The notes: generated by a model not told the origin, from the letters alone. DNA of 64,000 nucleotides from Paraburkholderia diazotrophica (GCF_900108945.1 NZ_FNYE01000011.1:1-64000); one strand, 5' to 3'. Counted from the first letter of the stretch, positions 53,386 to 62,168 are shown. Program-made: numbers and translations.

Positions 53386-54177
53386 ATGGATCAGGGAGCG
53401 CAGCGGGCGCGCGCGCAACGCGAGGCGCAGCAGATCAAGGACGACTTCGTGCGCGTGCACGGCGTCTGGAACGCCGCATGGGACAGCATGCTTCGTCTCG
53501 ATGCGGGCTTTGTCGATGCATATGTGCAGTTCTCGGCGGTGCCGCAGCGTAGAAATCATCTCGACGACAAGGTGCGCGCGTTCATCGCGCTCGCCGCCGA
53601 TGCATGCGCAACGCAGTTGTACGGGCCCGGCGTCGCGCATCATCTGGAACGCGCGCTTGCATTTGGCGCGACGGGTGAGGAACTGATGGAAGTGCTCGAA
53701 CTGATCAGCACGATCGGCATACATACGAGCAATGTCGGCGTGCCTGTGCTGCTCGAAGTGCTCGAAGAGGAAGGACTGCGCGCCGGGCCAACGCCGCTCG
53801 ACGAACGGCGCCGCGCGCTGAAGGAAGCCTTCGAAAAGAATCGCGGGTATTGGCATCCGACATGGGAAGGCCTGCTCGAACTCGATCCCGATCTGTTCGA
53901 GGCTTATGTAGCGTTTTCGTCGGTGCCTTGGCGCACGGGCGTGCTGAGTCCTAAGGTCAAGGAGTTCATGTATTGCGCGTTCGACGCTTCGTCGACGCAT
54001 CTGTATGTGCCGGGCCTCAAGCTGCACATGCGCAACGCGCTGCGCTACGGCGCGACGGCGGAAGAACTCATGGAACTGCTGGAGATCGTCAGCACGACGG
54101 GGATTCACGGCGCGGAACTCGGCGCGCCGCTGCTCGAAGCGGCGCTGGCGAAGCAGCGCATCGCTGCGGAGGCGTGA
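53386..54177 (+). CDS. Double carboxymuconolactone-decarboxylase-like protein
   Basis: The 263-residue protein holds two CMD-type helical repeats (about 15-125 and 145-255). Each contains the matching core: AFIALAADACATQLYGPGVAHHLERALAFGATGEELMEVLELIST, and EFMYCAFDASSTHLYVPGLKLHMRNALRYGATAEELMELLEIVST. Such fused pairs imitate the homodimer of single-domain proteins. Function is unknown. It ends the second operon unless the small frame at 54185 is real. Confidence 0.85.
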   Translation: MDQGAQRARAQREAQQIKDDFVRVHGVWNAAWDSMLRLDAGFVDAYVQFSAVPQRRNHLDDKVRAFIALAADACATQLYGPGVAHHLERALAFGATGEELMEVLELISTIGIHTSNVGVPVLLEVLEEEGLRAGPTPLDERRRALKEAFEKNRGYWHPTWEGLLELDPDLFEAYVAFSSVPWRTGVLSPKVKEFMYCAFDASSTHLYVPGLKLHMRNALRYGATAEELMELLEIVSTTGIHGAELGAPLLEAALAKQRIAAEA

Positions 54178-54184
54178 TACGCAG

Positions 54185-54421
54185 ATGAAACGCAACAGCA
54201 CGAATCTGCCGCGCGATATCGTGCGCGATATGGTCCGCGATCCTGCGCGCGGCGCTGTGCGCAACCCGGCGCGCGAGTCCGCGCGGCCGCCAATGACGCT
54301 GCGCGCACGCAACGCAAACTCGACGTTCCGCGCGTTCCAGGCGGCGCCGCTGTCGCGGCTGGCATCGAACGGCAACGAGCACGCGCACGTCCGCACAGCC
54401 GCGATCCTGGGCTACAACTAG
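54185..54421 (+). CDS. Small hypothetical open frame with arginine-rich repeats
   Basis: A 78-codon frame starts 7 nt after the double-CMD stop and ends 11 nt before the next gene. It encodes RDIVRDMVRDPARGAVRNPARESARPP, an Arg-rich degenerate repeat, and no known motif. There is no good ribosome site. It fills the gap between two plus-strand genes, so it may be a real short gene or just spacer. Confidence 0.3.
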   Translation: MKRNSTNLPRDIVRDMVRDPARGAVRNPARESARPPMTLRARNANSTFRAFQAAPLSRLASNGNEHAHVRTAAILGYN

Positions 54422-54432
54422 ACGAGGTCAGC

Positions 54433-55191
54433 ATGGCGGATTACGCAACGCTCGTGGTCTTGCGTCACGCCCAGTCGGAATGGAACCGCACGAACCGCTT
54501 CACGGGCTGGATGGACGTCCCGCTGTCGGCGCACGGCGTCGAGCAGGCGATGCACATCGGCGAGCAGATGCGCTCGCTGTCGTTGCGCTTCGATCTGGCC
54601 GTCACGTCGGTGCTGAGCCGCGCGGGACACACGCTCGATCTGATCGTCGGCCGGTGCGGAGCGCCGAGGCAGCCCGTCGTGCGTTCGTGGCGTCTGAACG
54701 ACCGCCATTACGGCGCGCTCACGGGCATGGACAAGGACGCAGCGGCCGGCTCCTACGGCGCTGCGCAGGTGCGCGCATGGCGGCGTGGTTTCGCTGAAGC
54801 GCCGCCGCCGCTCGATGCCGCGCGGCAGCAGGCGATCGTCGCGCAATTCGCCGGCGCTGCGCTGCCGCATCCCGATGCGTTGCCGCGCACCGAAAGCCTG
54901 CGCGATACGCTCGCGCGCGTGCTGCCGCTCTGGGAAACAACGGTGACGCCCGCGTTGCGCAATGGCGAATCGGTGCTGATGGTCGCGCACGGCAACGCGT
55001 TGCGCGCGCTGTTCAAGCATCTCGACGGAATCGACGACGCGCGGATCGCCTCGCTCGAAGTCGCGCACGCGGAACCGCTCGTGCTCCGCTTCGACGACGC
55101 GCTGCGAATCGTGTCGCGCGCCGGGCTCGGTTCGCTGATGCAAGCTCGGCGCGCGTCCGCCGACCCGAAATTATGCTCGCCGGACGTCTGA
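54433..55191 (+). CDS. 2,3-bisphosphoglycerate-dependent phosphoglycerate-mutase-like protein
   Basis: The 252-residue protein has the phosphohistidine motif RHAQSEWN (His12; canonical RHGxSxWN), TGWMDVPLS, the second histidine in VAHGNALRAL, and LNDRHYGALTGMDK. In GpmA this last motif is LNERHYGAL, and the glutamate is the general acid; here Asp90 replaces it. Together with the RHA change this hints at an altered activity, perhaps a phosphatase. A housekeeping gpmA probably exists elsewhere. It ends 57 nt before the GntR gene. Confidence 0.82.
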   Translation: MADYATLVVLRHAQSEWNRTNRFTGWMDVPLSAHGVEQAMHIGEQMRSLSLRFDLAVTSVLSRAGHTLDLIVGRCGAPRQPVVRSWRLNDRHYGALTGMDKDAAAGSYGAAQVRAWRRGFAEAPPPLDAARQQAIVAQFAGAALPHPDALPRTESLRDTLARVLPLWETTVTPALRNGESVLMVAHGNALRALFKHLDGIDDARIASLEVAHAEPLVLRFDDALRIVSRAGLGSLMQARRASADPKLCSPDV

Positions 55192-55227
55192 AACGGGCAG
55201 CGGTGAAGTATCATAGCGACTGGGTTT

Positions 55228-55238
55228 TTGTCGGACGG
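55228..55238. promoter_or_regulatory. GntR-operator-like site before the GntR gene
   Basis: TTGTCGGACGG fits TNGTNNNACNA at all but the last base and lies 11 nt before the regulator ATG. Autorepression is plausible. The match alone is weak. Confidence 0.35.
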
Positions 55239-55248
55239 GAAGACAATA

Positions 55249-55929
55249 ATGTCGACTGATATCGGGTTGGTCCGGCCGGAGACGCTGCGTCACCAGGTCG
55301 AAAACGTGCTGCGCCAGGCCATTATGAGCGGGCGCTTTGCGCCGGGCGCGCGTCTGATCGAGCGCGAGCTTTGCGAGACGCTGGGCGTGAGCCGGACCTC
55401 GGTGCGCGAGGCGTTGCGCAAGCTGGAGGCGGAAAAGCTCGTGCGGAATGTGCCGCACAAGGGGCCCGTGGTCGCGGTGATGTCGCGCGCCGAGGCCGCC
55501 GAACTCTACGCGTTGCGCGCGTTGCTCGAAGGCTTCGCGGCGCACGAATTCGCGCGGCTCGCCAGCGACGAGGCCATCGCCCAGTTCGGCGAGGCCGCGA
55601 AGATGCTGCGTGCCCAGGCGACCGCGCAAGACCAGAACGGCGTGCTCAAGGCCAAGGCGGCCCTGTACGATGTGTTGCTCGACAACTGCGGCAACCATCT
55701 CGTGAAGGAAATCCTGAACAGCCTTTACTCGCGCGTGAATCTGCTGCGCGCGACATCGCTGATGCATCCCGACCGGCTGCCGAGCAGCCTGCGCGAAATC
55801 GACAGGCTGCACAAGGCGCTGAAGGCGCGCGATGCGGACGAGGCACAGGAGCTTGCCCGCCAGCACGTGCTGAACGCGGAGAAGGCGGCGTTTCGGATGC
55901 TAGAAGGGCAGGGTGAAGACGAAGCTTAG
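55249..55929 (+). CDS. GntR-family regulator, FCD (FadR) type
   Basis: The 226-residue regulator has a winged-helix start (TLRHQVENVLRQAIMSGRFAPGARL, RELCETLGVSRTSVREALRKLEAEKLV) and a C-terminal all-helical FCD effector domain (LYALRALLEGFAAHEFARLA, IDRLHKALKARDADEA, ARQHVLNAE). FCD regulators usually respond to organic acids. A perfect FCD-type operator at 50040 and near matches at 41699 and 55228 make it the likely controller of the island. ATG 55249 is preferred to TTG 55228. Confidence 0.9.
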   Translation: MSTDIGLVRPETLRHQVENVLRQAIMSGRFAPGARLIERELCETLGVSRTSVREALRKLEAEKLVRNVPHKGPVVAVMSRAEAAELYALRALLEGFAAHEFARLASDEAIAQFGEAAKMLRAQATAQDQNGVLKAKAALYDVLLDNCGNHLVKEILNSLYSRVNLLRATSLMHPDRLPSSLREIDRLHKALKARDADEAQELARQHVLNAEKAAFRMLEGQGEDEA

Positions 55930-56112
55930 GCGTTGACGCGTCGAAGGCCGAAGCGTGGCTGAGCACTTCGCCGACTGCAGTCGGAATTCGCCCGACGCGA
56001 TCTTCGGCATTCGCACAGATCGCGCACTGCCTCCCGGATGTCCTGATACGCGTCGTCGCTGGTGCCTGCAATGTCGATCATGATTTGCCCGTGTGCCTGT
56101 GTGTGTGCGTCG

Positions 56113-56958
56113 TCAGGCGAGCGTGGCGCGAGCGCTCATGCCGAGCCAGCCTTCGTGATCCTTCGACCAGAGCTCGACCGTCTTGCCGTCTGCGGAAGGT
56201 TGGCCGCACAGATGCAGTGCGTTGCCCGCAAAGCAAGGCCGCATCGCCCGGTACGAGAAGTCGAGCACGACGGCATCGGGCCGCTCGCGACGCAGCAGAT
56301 CCATCAGCAGCGTGGCAATCAGCGGCCCGTGCACGATGAGACCCGGGTAGCCCTCCGTTTGCGTCACATAAGGCGTGTCGTAGTGGATGCGATGCGCGTT
56401 GAAGGTCAGCGCCGAGTAGCGAAAGAGGAATGTCTCGTCGGGCGTGAGCGTGCGTTGCCATGCGGCGTCGGCGGGCGCGGCGGTCGGCGCGTGTGCAGCG
56501 GAAGCCGACAGTTCGCGATAGACGATGTCGTGCTCTTCGTCGATCGCGAGCGCGCCGAGGCACTCGATCCGATGTCCGACCGTGACGAAGCCGAGCTTGC
56601 CCGTGCGCCCCTGTTTTTCGCGCACGTCGAGAATGCTCGATGCGCGCGTGATGCGCTCGCCGACGATCACGGGCGCCGTAAAGCGCAGCCGGCCGCCCGC
56701 CCACATGCGGCGCGGCAGGCCGAGATCGGGGAGAAAGGTACCTTTGCTGCCTTTGCGCGGGTGGCCGTCTTCGGCGATCAGCGACTGCCTGACGATCGGC
56801 CTGAAGAAGATCCAGTGCCACAAAGGCGGAAGCGCATCGCGCTCGGCGGGGGCGGTGTCGTAGTCGAGCGTGGCCGCGAGCGCCGCTACGGAGGTGGGCG
56901 CGACGATGTCGACGGCGCTTTCCGTGCACTTTTCATTCGATGCGGACGGGTCGTCCAT
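56113..56958 (-). CDS. MaoC-like hydratase/dehydratase (HTD2 / mesaconyl-CoA hydratase type)
   Basis: The 281-residue protein has two hot-dog halves: an N-terminal FAS1-like part (LPPLWHWIFFRP, RMWAGGRLRFTAPVIVGERI) and a C-terminal half with FRYSALTFNAHRIHYDTPYV, which holds the catalytic Asp/His pair, and GLIVHGPLIATLLMDLL. It resembles HTD2-type thioester dehydratases and mesaconyl-C4-CoA hydratases. It would hydrate an enoyl-CoA made from a branched or unsaturated diacid. ATG 56958 has GGAGAC upstream; the frame is open to 57078. Confidence 0.85.
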   Translation of the reverse strand: MDDPSASNEKCTESAVDIVAPTSVAALAATLDYDTAPAERDALPPLWHWIFFRPIVRQSLIAEDGHPRKGSKGTFLPDLGLPRRMWAGGRLRFTAPVIVGERITRASSILDVREKQGRTGKLGFVTVGHRIECLGALAIDEEHDIVYRELSASAAHAPTAAPADAAWQRTLTPDETFLFRYSALTFNAHRIHYDTPYVTQTEGYPGLIVHGPLIATLLMDLLRRERPDAVVLDFSYRAMRPCFAGNALHLCGQPSADGKTVELWSKDHEGWLGMSARATLA

Positions 56959-57117
56959 GTGAAGTCTCCGTCGCTGGCATATTCCAGCGTAGTCAGCGTA
57001 TCTGTTATCGACGGGAAGGGTTGGGGAATGTTCCGCGTGTGAAATCGATGCGCAGACTCCGGCGTCGATTGCTTCCACACTCGCAGCCCGCCACGATCGA
57101 TCCAGCCAACGCGAAAC

Positions 57118-57975
57118 CTAGCGCCCGCGCATCATCGCGTCGCGCACGAACGCAGCGAACGTCAGTGCCACGGGTTGTATCGTCGATGGCACGCGAAGGC
57201 TGATCGCAAACGGTGGAAGAGGCGGCAGCCCGGCGGCGTCCGGCAGGATATCGAGGTCAGCGGGCACAGTGGACACGAGCCACGCCGTGATCGCGAGTCC
57301 GCTGCGGACCGTCGCGGCCGTCGCCTCGATGTTCCCGCTCTCGAACACGGTGCGCCAGGCGATGTCGCGATTCGCGAGCGCGTCAAGCACAAACGGCCTG
57401 AATGCGCATGATTCGTCAACCATCGAAAGGGGCAGCGGCCGCTTGAGATGCACGTCGCTGCCGCGCGCGCCGACCCAGACGAGCGGCTCGATACGCAACA
57501 CATCGGGCGGCGCCGAATGCGCAGGCTCTTCGATAAGCGCGAGATCGAGCGTGCCCTGGTCGACCGCCTCCATCAGTTGAGGCGAGGTCCCGCAAACGAG
57601 GGTGATTTCGACCTGCGGATGCTCGTCAGCGAACATCTTCATCACGGGCGCGAGATGGGTGCCTACGAGGTCGTGCGGAACGCCGACCTTGAGCCGGCCA
57701 TGCAACGGCTGCGCCGTCATGTCGCTCCAGATCTCGTCGTTCAGACGCAGCAGTTGCCGTGCTTTCGCAAGGAAGTGCTCGCCTTGACGCGTCAGATCGA
57801 GGCGCCGTGCCTCGCGAACCAGCAGCGCGCAGCCGAGCAGATCTTCAAGCCGCTTGATCTGCTGGCTCACGGCACCTTGCGTCATGTTCAGCAGATTCGC
57901 AGCCGCCGTCATGCTGCCTCGCTCGGCAACAGCGACGAAGGTGCGCACGAGCGCCATGTCCAGGTTTCGCGTCAT
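57118..57975 (-). CDS. LysR-type transcriptional regulator
   Basis: The 285-residue regulator has the LysR HTH (ALVRTFVAVAERGSMTAAANLLNMTQGAVSQQIKRLE) and a periplasmic-binding-like effector domain (GRLKVGVPHDLVG onwards). ATG 57975 is preferred; an ATG at 58008 would add 11 residues. It is divergent from the cupin gene at 58092 and reads towards the MaoC gene, so either could be its target. Confidence 0.9.
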   Translation of the reverse strand: MTRNLDMALVRTFVAVAERGSMTAAANLLNMTQGAVSQQIKRLEDLLGCALLVREARRLDLTRQGEHFLAKARQLLRLNDEIWSDMTAQPLHGRLKVGVPHDLVGTHLAPVMKMFADEHPQVEITLVCGTSPQLMEAVDQGTLDLALIEEPAHSAPPDVLRIEPLVWVGARGSDVHLKRPLPLSMVDESCAFRPFVLDALANRDIAWRTVFESGNIEATAATVRSGLAITAWLVSTVPADLDILPDAAGLPPLPPFAISLRVPSTIQPVALTFAAFVRDAMMRGR

Positions 57976-58091
57976 CCGTTCATTATGCCGCGTAATGGGC
58001 GGCATCAAGATTTTTGGTTTTTCTGATTTCGATCGACTGGCTACAGTGTTCGCTCGCTATAGAGAACCCAATTCACACGCTGGAGATAAAT

Positions 58092-58475
58092 ATGATTGCC
58101 CCTCCCTTTGCCGACACGTTCGACCTCGTTGCGCAGTTCGATCAGCTTGCGTCGTACTGGTCTCCCAAAGTCGTCGCGCAGGTCAACGACCAGTACATCA
58201 AAGTCGCGAAAGTGCGCGGCGAACTCGTCTGGCACAGCCACGACGAAGAGGATGAACTGTTCTACGTGGTACGAGGCCGCTTGCGCATCCAGTACGAAGG
58301 GGGCCGGGAAGTCGAACTGCCCGCCGGCTCGATGCATGTAGTGCCGCGCGGCACACGTCACAACCCCGTCGCAGACGAAGAATGCTGGATCATGCTCGTC
58401 GAGCTTGCATCGACGAAGCACACAGGCGACGTCAAGTCGCCGCTGACAAAGACCATCGACCAGCAGCTCGCGTGA
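58092..58475 (+). CDS. Single-domain cupin protein
   Basis: The 127-residue cupin has motif 1 HSHDEEDELFYVVRGRL and motif 2 LPAGSMHVVPRGTRHNP. It matches the small cupins often found next to LysR regulators in Burkholderiaceae. GGAG lies 7 nt before ATG 58092. Activity is unknown. It is probably controlled by the divergent LysR gene. Confidence 0.87.
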   Translation: MIAPPFADTFDLVAQFDQLASYWSPKVVAQVNDQYIKVAKVRGELVWHSHDEEDELFYVVRGRLRIQYEGGREVELPAGSMHVVPRGTRHNPVADEECWIMLVELASTKHTGDVKSPLTKTIDQQLA

Positions 58476-58485
58476 CAGAGCGCGA

Positions 58486-58680
58486 TCACAACAGCTGATA
58501 CGAAAACGTTGCGTTGACGCGCGTGCTGCGCGATGCGCTTTCGATCGGCGCATCGCCGACTGCTTTTGCGATCGACAGATCGAGGATGTAGTGCCGGCTG
58601 TCGGTGAGCCGCACGCCGATGCCCACCGACGCGCTTCGGCCAAATGCGGTGCGTGCTTGCGTGTCGCGCCGCGATGCATC
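58486..58680 (-). pseudogene. 3' fragment of an FhaC/ShlB-type (TpsB) transporter gene
   Basis: The minus strand between a stop at 58681-58683 and TGA at 58486 reads SASVGIGVRLTDSRHYILDL and then a SIAKAVGDAPIESASR segment, ending NATFSYQLL. This is the C-terminal end of a TpsB two-partner-secretion barrel: alternating strand residues and a terminal aromatic-containing strand. Only 64 codons remain and no start is present. The rest of 58476-58945 has nothing I recognise apart from the ribosome site of the next gene. Confidence 0.65.
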
Positions 58681-58945
58681 TCACGAATAGCGGCTCAGCC
58701 TGCGGCGCCCCACACGAGTTCCGTTGTTCACTCTGTCGATTGTTGCCGTGCGGGCAACACGGTGAACGCATCCGCGGCGCTACTCGCGCTCGATGGCCAA
58801 ACCTAGAATTCGTGTCGACGAGGGGCATAGGCAATTGCACATGCAGTCGCGCAAGCAATTGCACAAACAACGTCCCCTATGTCGATCATGCTCAGTCATT
58901 TCGAACTGTCGTCGACTCCGCAACTTTCTAACGGAAGGTAATGTC

Positions 58946-60154
58946 ATGTCGCAAAAGATCCTGATCGTGGGTGCCGGCTTTGCCGGAGTGTGGGGCGCAC
59001 TCGGCGCAGCACGCGTGCTCGACGCAGCTGGCGTAAGGAGCAGTGACGTTGAAGTCACGTTGATCTCGCCGAAGCCTGAGTTGCAAATCCGTCCGCGGAT
59101 GTATGAAAGCGAGCCGCAGAAGATGGCTGCACCGCTGCTGCCTTTGCTCGATGCCATTGGCGTGAAATTCGTCGAAGGCAGCGTCGACGAGATTTCCGTG
59201 AAGGAGAAGACGCTGAGTGTCGTGTCGGCCAACGGACAAAAGCGTTCGCTCGCATACGACCGGCTGCTGTTGACCAGCGGCAGCAAGCTGAACAGGCCGC
59301 CGATTCCAGGCCTCGCGGAGTACGCTTTTTCCGTCGATCGAATCGAGGATGCGGTCGCGCTCGACAACCACTTCGCGGAATTGGCGAAGCTGCCGGATTC
59401 GCCTGCGCGCAATACCGTCGCAGTTGTCGGCTGCGGCTTTACGGGTATCGAGGTTGCGACCGAACTGCCGAAGCGGCTGCGCGCATCGTTCGGTGCCGAT
59501 GCGGCCGTTCGCGTTGTCGTGATCGGCTCGCAGGACACGATCGGTCCTGATCTTGGGCCGAATCCGCGTCCGTTTATCGCTGAGGCGTTTCAATCGCTGG
59601 GCGTCGAAACGGTGCTGGGCTCTGGCGTGGTGTCAGTCGATGCGGACGGCGTTCGCACCGCATCGGGCACGCGCATTGAAGCGAAAACGGTGATCTGGGC
59701 AGGCGGCATGCGTGCAAGCTCGTTGGCCGCGCAAGTTTCGTCGCATGTCGATCCGCTCGGACGTGCCGAAGTGGCGCCGGATCTGCGTGTGCCGGAAGCA
59801 CCCGATGTCTTCGTCGCGGGCGATGTTGCGCGGGCGCGGACCGACGATGACGGTCACTTCGCGCTGATGTCGTGTCAGCACGCCATCGTGATGGGCCAAT
59901 TCGGCGGGCACAATGTTGCCGCCGATTTGATCGGCGTTCCGACTCTGGAATATCGTCAGCCGTTCTACGCCACTTGCGTCGATCTCGGCGAGTGGGGCGC
60001 GATCTATTCGGAAGGTTGGGATCGACAGGTCAAACTCACGCACGCCGAAGGCAAGGCGCGCAAGCAGATGATCAACACGAAGTGGATCTATCCGCCGGCG
60101 CCCAATCGTGCGGAAGCATTGGCAGCGGGTAATCCGCAAGCGTCATTCGGCTAG
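58946..60154 (+). CDS. NAD(P)/FAD-dependent oxidoreductase, NDH-2-like
   Basis: The 402-residue flavoprotein has the FAD motif ILIVGAGFAGVWGA, a second dinucleotide motif VAVVGCGFTGIEVATEL for NAD(P)H, and a C-terminal FAD segment APDVFVAGDVA. It is of the type II NADH dehydrogenase-like family, which passes electrons from NAD(P)H to quinone or another acceptor at the membrane face. ATG 58946 has GGAAGG 7 nt upstream; the frame is open to 58793. A LysR gene follows on the same strand. Confidence 0.9.
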   Translation: MSQKILIVGAGFAGVWGALGAARVLDAAGVRSSDVEVTLISPKPELQIRPRMYESEPQKMAAPLLPLLDAIGVKFVEGSVDEISVKEKTLSVVSANGQKRSLAYDRLLLTSGSKLNRPPIPGLAEYAFSVDRIEDAVALDNHFAELAKLPDSPARNTVAVVGCGFTGIEVATELPKRLRASFGADAAVRVVVIGSQDTIGPDLGPNPRPFIAEAFQSLGVETVLGSGVVSVDADGVRTASGTRIEAKTVIWAGGMRASSLAAQVSSHVDPLGRAEVAPDLRVPEAPDVFVAGDVARARTDDDGHFALMSCQHAIVMGQFGGHNVAADLIGVPTLEYRQPFYATCVDLGEWGAIYSEGWDRQVKLTHAEGKARKQMINTKWIYPPAPNRAEALAAGNPQASFG

Positions 60155-60190
60155 AAGAACTCTGCGCTAGAAGAGCGCCAGCAATTCGAC

Positions 60191-60229
60191 TGCGGGCAAA
60201 GGGCTTCGATCGAGGTCTTTGTGCCCGCA
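60191..60229 (+). terminator. Hairpin after the oxidoreductase gene
   Basis: TGCGGGCAAAG (60191-60201) pairs, with one small bulge, with CTTTGTGCCCGCA (60217-60229) around a 15-nt loop. TAAACG follows, not a T-run. It is a possible terminator within the spacer 60155-60421. Confidence 0.4.
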
Positions 60230-60421
60230 TAAACGCGTGTCCGTCGAATCTCCTGAAACCCGCAATCGGGCGTGTCAATAGAATCGCGTCCGCATTTCCC
60301 CGGCTCCACGAACATCCTCATTCCTCTGCCGCAAAGAGGCAAATCCAGTTCCCAGGCCTGGTTCTTTACTTTTGCGGAAAAACTGATCTATAAAGGAGGC
60401 ACTATTGATTCCAGATCAAAT

Positions 60422-61336
60422 ATGAAAGTCACCCTCGACGAACTGCAGACCTTTGCGACAGTAGTCGACACCGGCTCCATCACAGCCGCAGCCGAGCAAC
60501 TGGATCAGACCGTGTCGGGTGCGAGCCGGACGCTGGGCAGACTCGAAGAAAAGCTGCAAACCACGCTGCTGCGCCGGACCACACGGCGCCTCGAATTGAC
60601 GGAAGAAGGAAAAGCCTTTCTTCAACATACGCGTGAGATCATCGGCGCGGTAGAAAACGCCGAAGAGCAACTCGCCGCGCGGCGGGAGCGGCCTTCCGGA
60701 CGTTTGCGCGTCGATGCCGCCACGCCGTTCATGCTCCACGTGATCGTGCCTCTCGTGGCAGGCTATCGGGCGCGTTATCCGCAAGTCGAACTGGAACTGA
60801 ACAGCAACGAAGGCGTTATCGATTTGCTCGAACGGCGCACCGATGTCGCGATCCGGATCGGCAAGCTCAAAGATTCGACCTTGCACAGCCGTCCCGTCGG
60901 CAGCAGCCGGATACGGGTACTGGCCACGCCCGAGTATCTGAAAGCACAGGGTCATCCGAAACGCGTGGACGACCTCGCGAAGCATTCGCTGCTCGGATTC
61001 ACGCAGCCCGAGTCGCTCAATGTATGGCCGTTGATCGGACCGGACAACGAGCCCTGTCGAATCGAACCGACTATCGCGGCATCCAGCGGCGAAACGCTGC
61101 GACAGCTTGCGTTGGAAAGTGCGGGCATCGTCTGTCTGTCCGACTTCATGACGGGCCGCGACCGTCGAGAGGGCAGGCTCGTTCAGCTTTTCCCGCGACA
61201 GACACAGGACGTCCGTCAACCGATCAATGCCGTCTACTACCGCAACACGGCGATATCGGCGCGGATCGCTTCCTTCGTCGATTATCTGGTCGAGGCCGTC
61301 AAGGCGACGGAGTTCGCACGCTCGCCTGTGCATTGA
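60422..61336 (+). CDS. LysR-type transcriptional regulator
   Basis: The 304-residue regulator begins KVTLDELQTFATVVDTGSIT, with the HTH AAAEQLDQTVSGASRTLGRLEEKL, and has a substrate-binding domain of the DsdC/AaeR-like branch (ERPSGRLRVDAATPFMLHVI, RTDVAIRIGKLKDSTL). ATG 60422 gives the family start; the frame is open to 60272 with unlike sequence. The target is not evident; the oxidoreductase gene upstream is the nearest candidate. Confidence 0.9.
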   Translation: MKVTLDELQTFATVVDTGSITAAAEQLDQTVSGASRTLGRLEEKLQTTLLRRTTRRLELTEEGKAFLQHTREIIGAVENAEEQLAARRERPSGRLRVDAATPFMLHVIVPLVAGYRARYPQVELELNSNEGVIDLLERRTDVAIRIGKLKDSTLHSRPVGSSRIRVLATPEYLKAQGHPKRVDDLAKHSLLGFTQPESLNVWPLIGPDNEPCRIEPTIAASSGETLRQLALESAGIVCLSDFMTGRDRREGRLVQLFPRQTQDVRQPINAVYYRNTAISARIASFVDYLVEAVKATEFARSPVH

Positions 61337-61409
61337 AGAACGGGCACGTGCGGAAGCACGAAGACCATTCATAATCGCTTTGTGAAGACCTTGTCGAACC
61401 GCCCGCGCA

Positions 61410-62168
61410 ATGATGAAGAACATGCCATTCGTATTCGTCGAGTCCGATCCATCCGGGACTGACCCGCTGCAAGAAGAGCTGGCGCTGCTGGACTTGGCGG
61501 CGCAAGGTCGCCGCGCGGCGCAGCTATGGGAAGCGCCCGTGTCGCTGGTGGTGCCGCGCAGCTATCTGCGCTATCCGGGGTTCGAGACGGCACGTGCGAG
61601 CTTCGCCGGGCGCGGCTGTCCCGTCTGGCTGCGCATGTCGGGCGGCGGGCTGGTTCCACAGGGACCCGGCATCCTCAATCTGAGCCTCGCGTATGCGGTG
61701 ACGCGGCCGCCCGGAGCGTTGAGCGAGGCGGTCTATCTGCATCTGTGCGAGGTCGTCGGCGGTGCGTTGCGCTCGCTTGGCGTAGCTACTCACTGGCAGT
61801 CCGTGGATGGGTCGTTCTGCGACGGCCGTTTCAATCTCGCCTGGGGGCCGGCGGAACAGGCGCGCAAGATCGCCGGCACCGCCCAGTACTGGCGGCGCGC
61901 GCCAGCCAGCATGCAAACGGACGACAATCAACGACACCTTGTTCTTGCACACGCGGTGCTAGTGGTGAGCGCGGATATCGACGAGATCAATCAGCGGGCC
62001 AATGCCTTCGAGAACGAAGCAGGCAGCGGCCGTCACTATGACGCGCGCAAGGTGGTGAGCGTTCAGGAAGCGATGGGCGATGTCGCGGTTGGCCGGGAAG
62101 GGTCGCTGATGTCGATGGTTTCGCGTGCGCTGAAGGAAGGCCTCGACGGCATCGCATTGCCGCAATAG
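61410..62168 (+). CDS. Lipoate-protein-ligase-fold protein (BPL/LplA/LipB family)
   Basis: The 252-residue protein has the lipoate/biotin-ligase fold: RRAAQLWEAPVSLVVPRSYLRYPGFE, CPVWLRMSGGGLVPQGPGILNLSLAY (the RxSGGGxVxxxxGxLN lipoyl-binding loop) and VDGSFCDGRFNLAW. The lysine normally expected in the GRK/GKKI motif of active LplA is not obvious (DGRFNLAWG instead), so it may be an amidotransferase or octanoyltransferase-like member. Two ATGs start the frame (61410, 61413). It stands alone. Confidence 0.8.
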   Translation: MMKNMPFVFVESDPSGTDPLQEELALLDLAAQGRRAAQLWEAPVSLVVPRSYLRYPGFETARASFAGRGCPVWLRMSGGGLVPQGPGILNLSLAYAVTRPPGALSEAVYLHLCEVVGGALRSLGVATHWQSVDGSFCDGRFNLAWGPAEQARKIAGTAQYWRRAPASMQTDDNQRHLVLAHAVLVVSADIDEINQRANAFENEAGSGRHYDARKVVSVQEAMGDVAVGREGSLMSMVSRALKEGLDGIALPQ

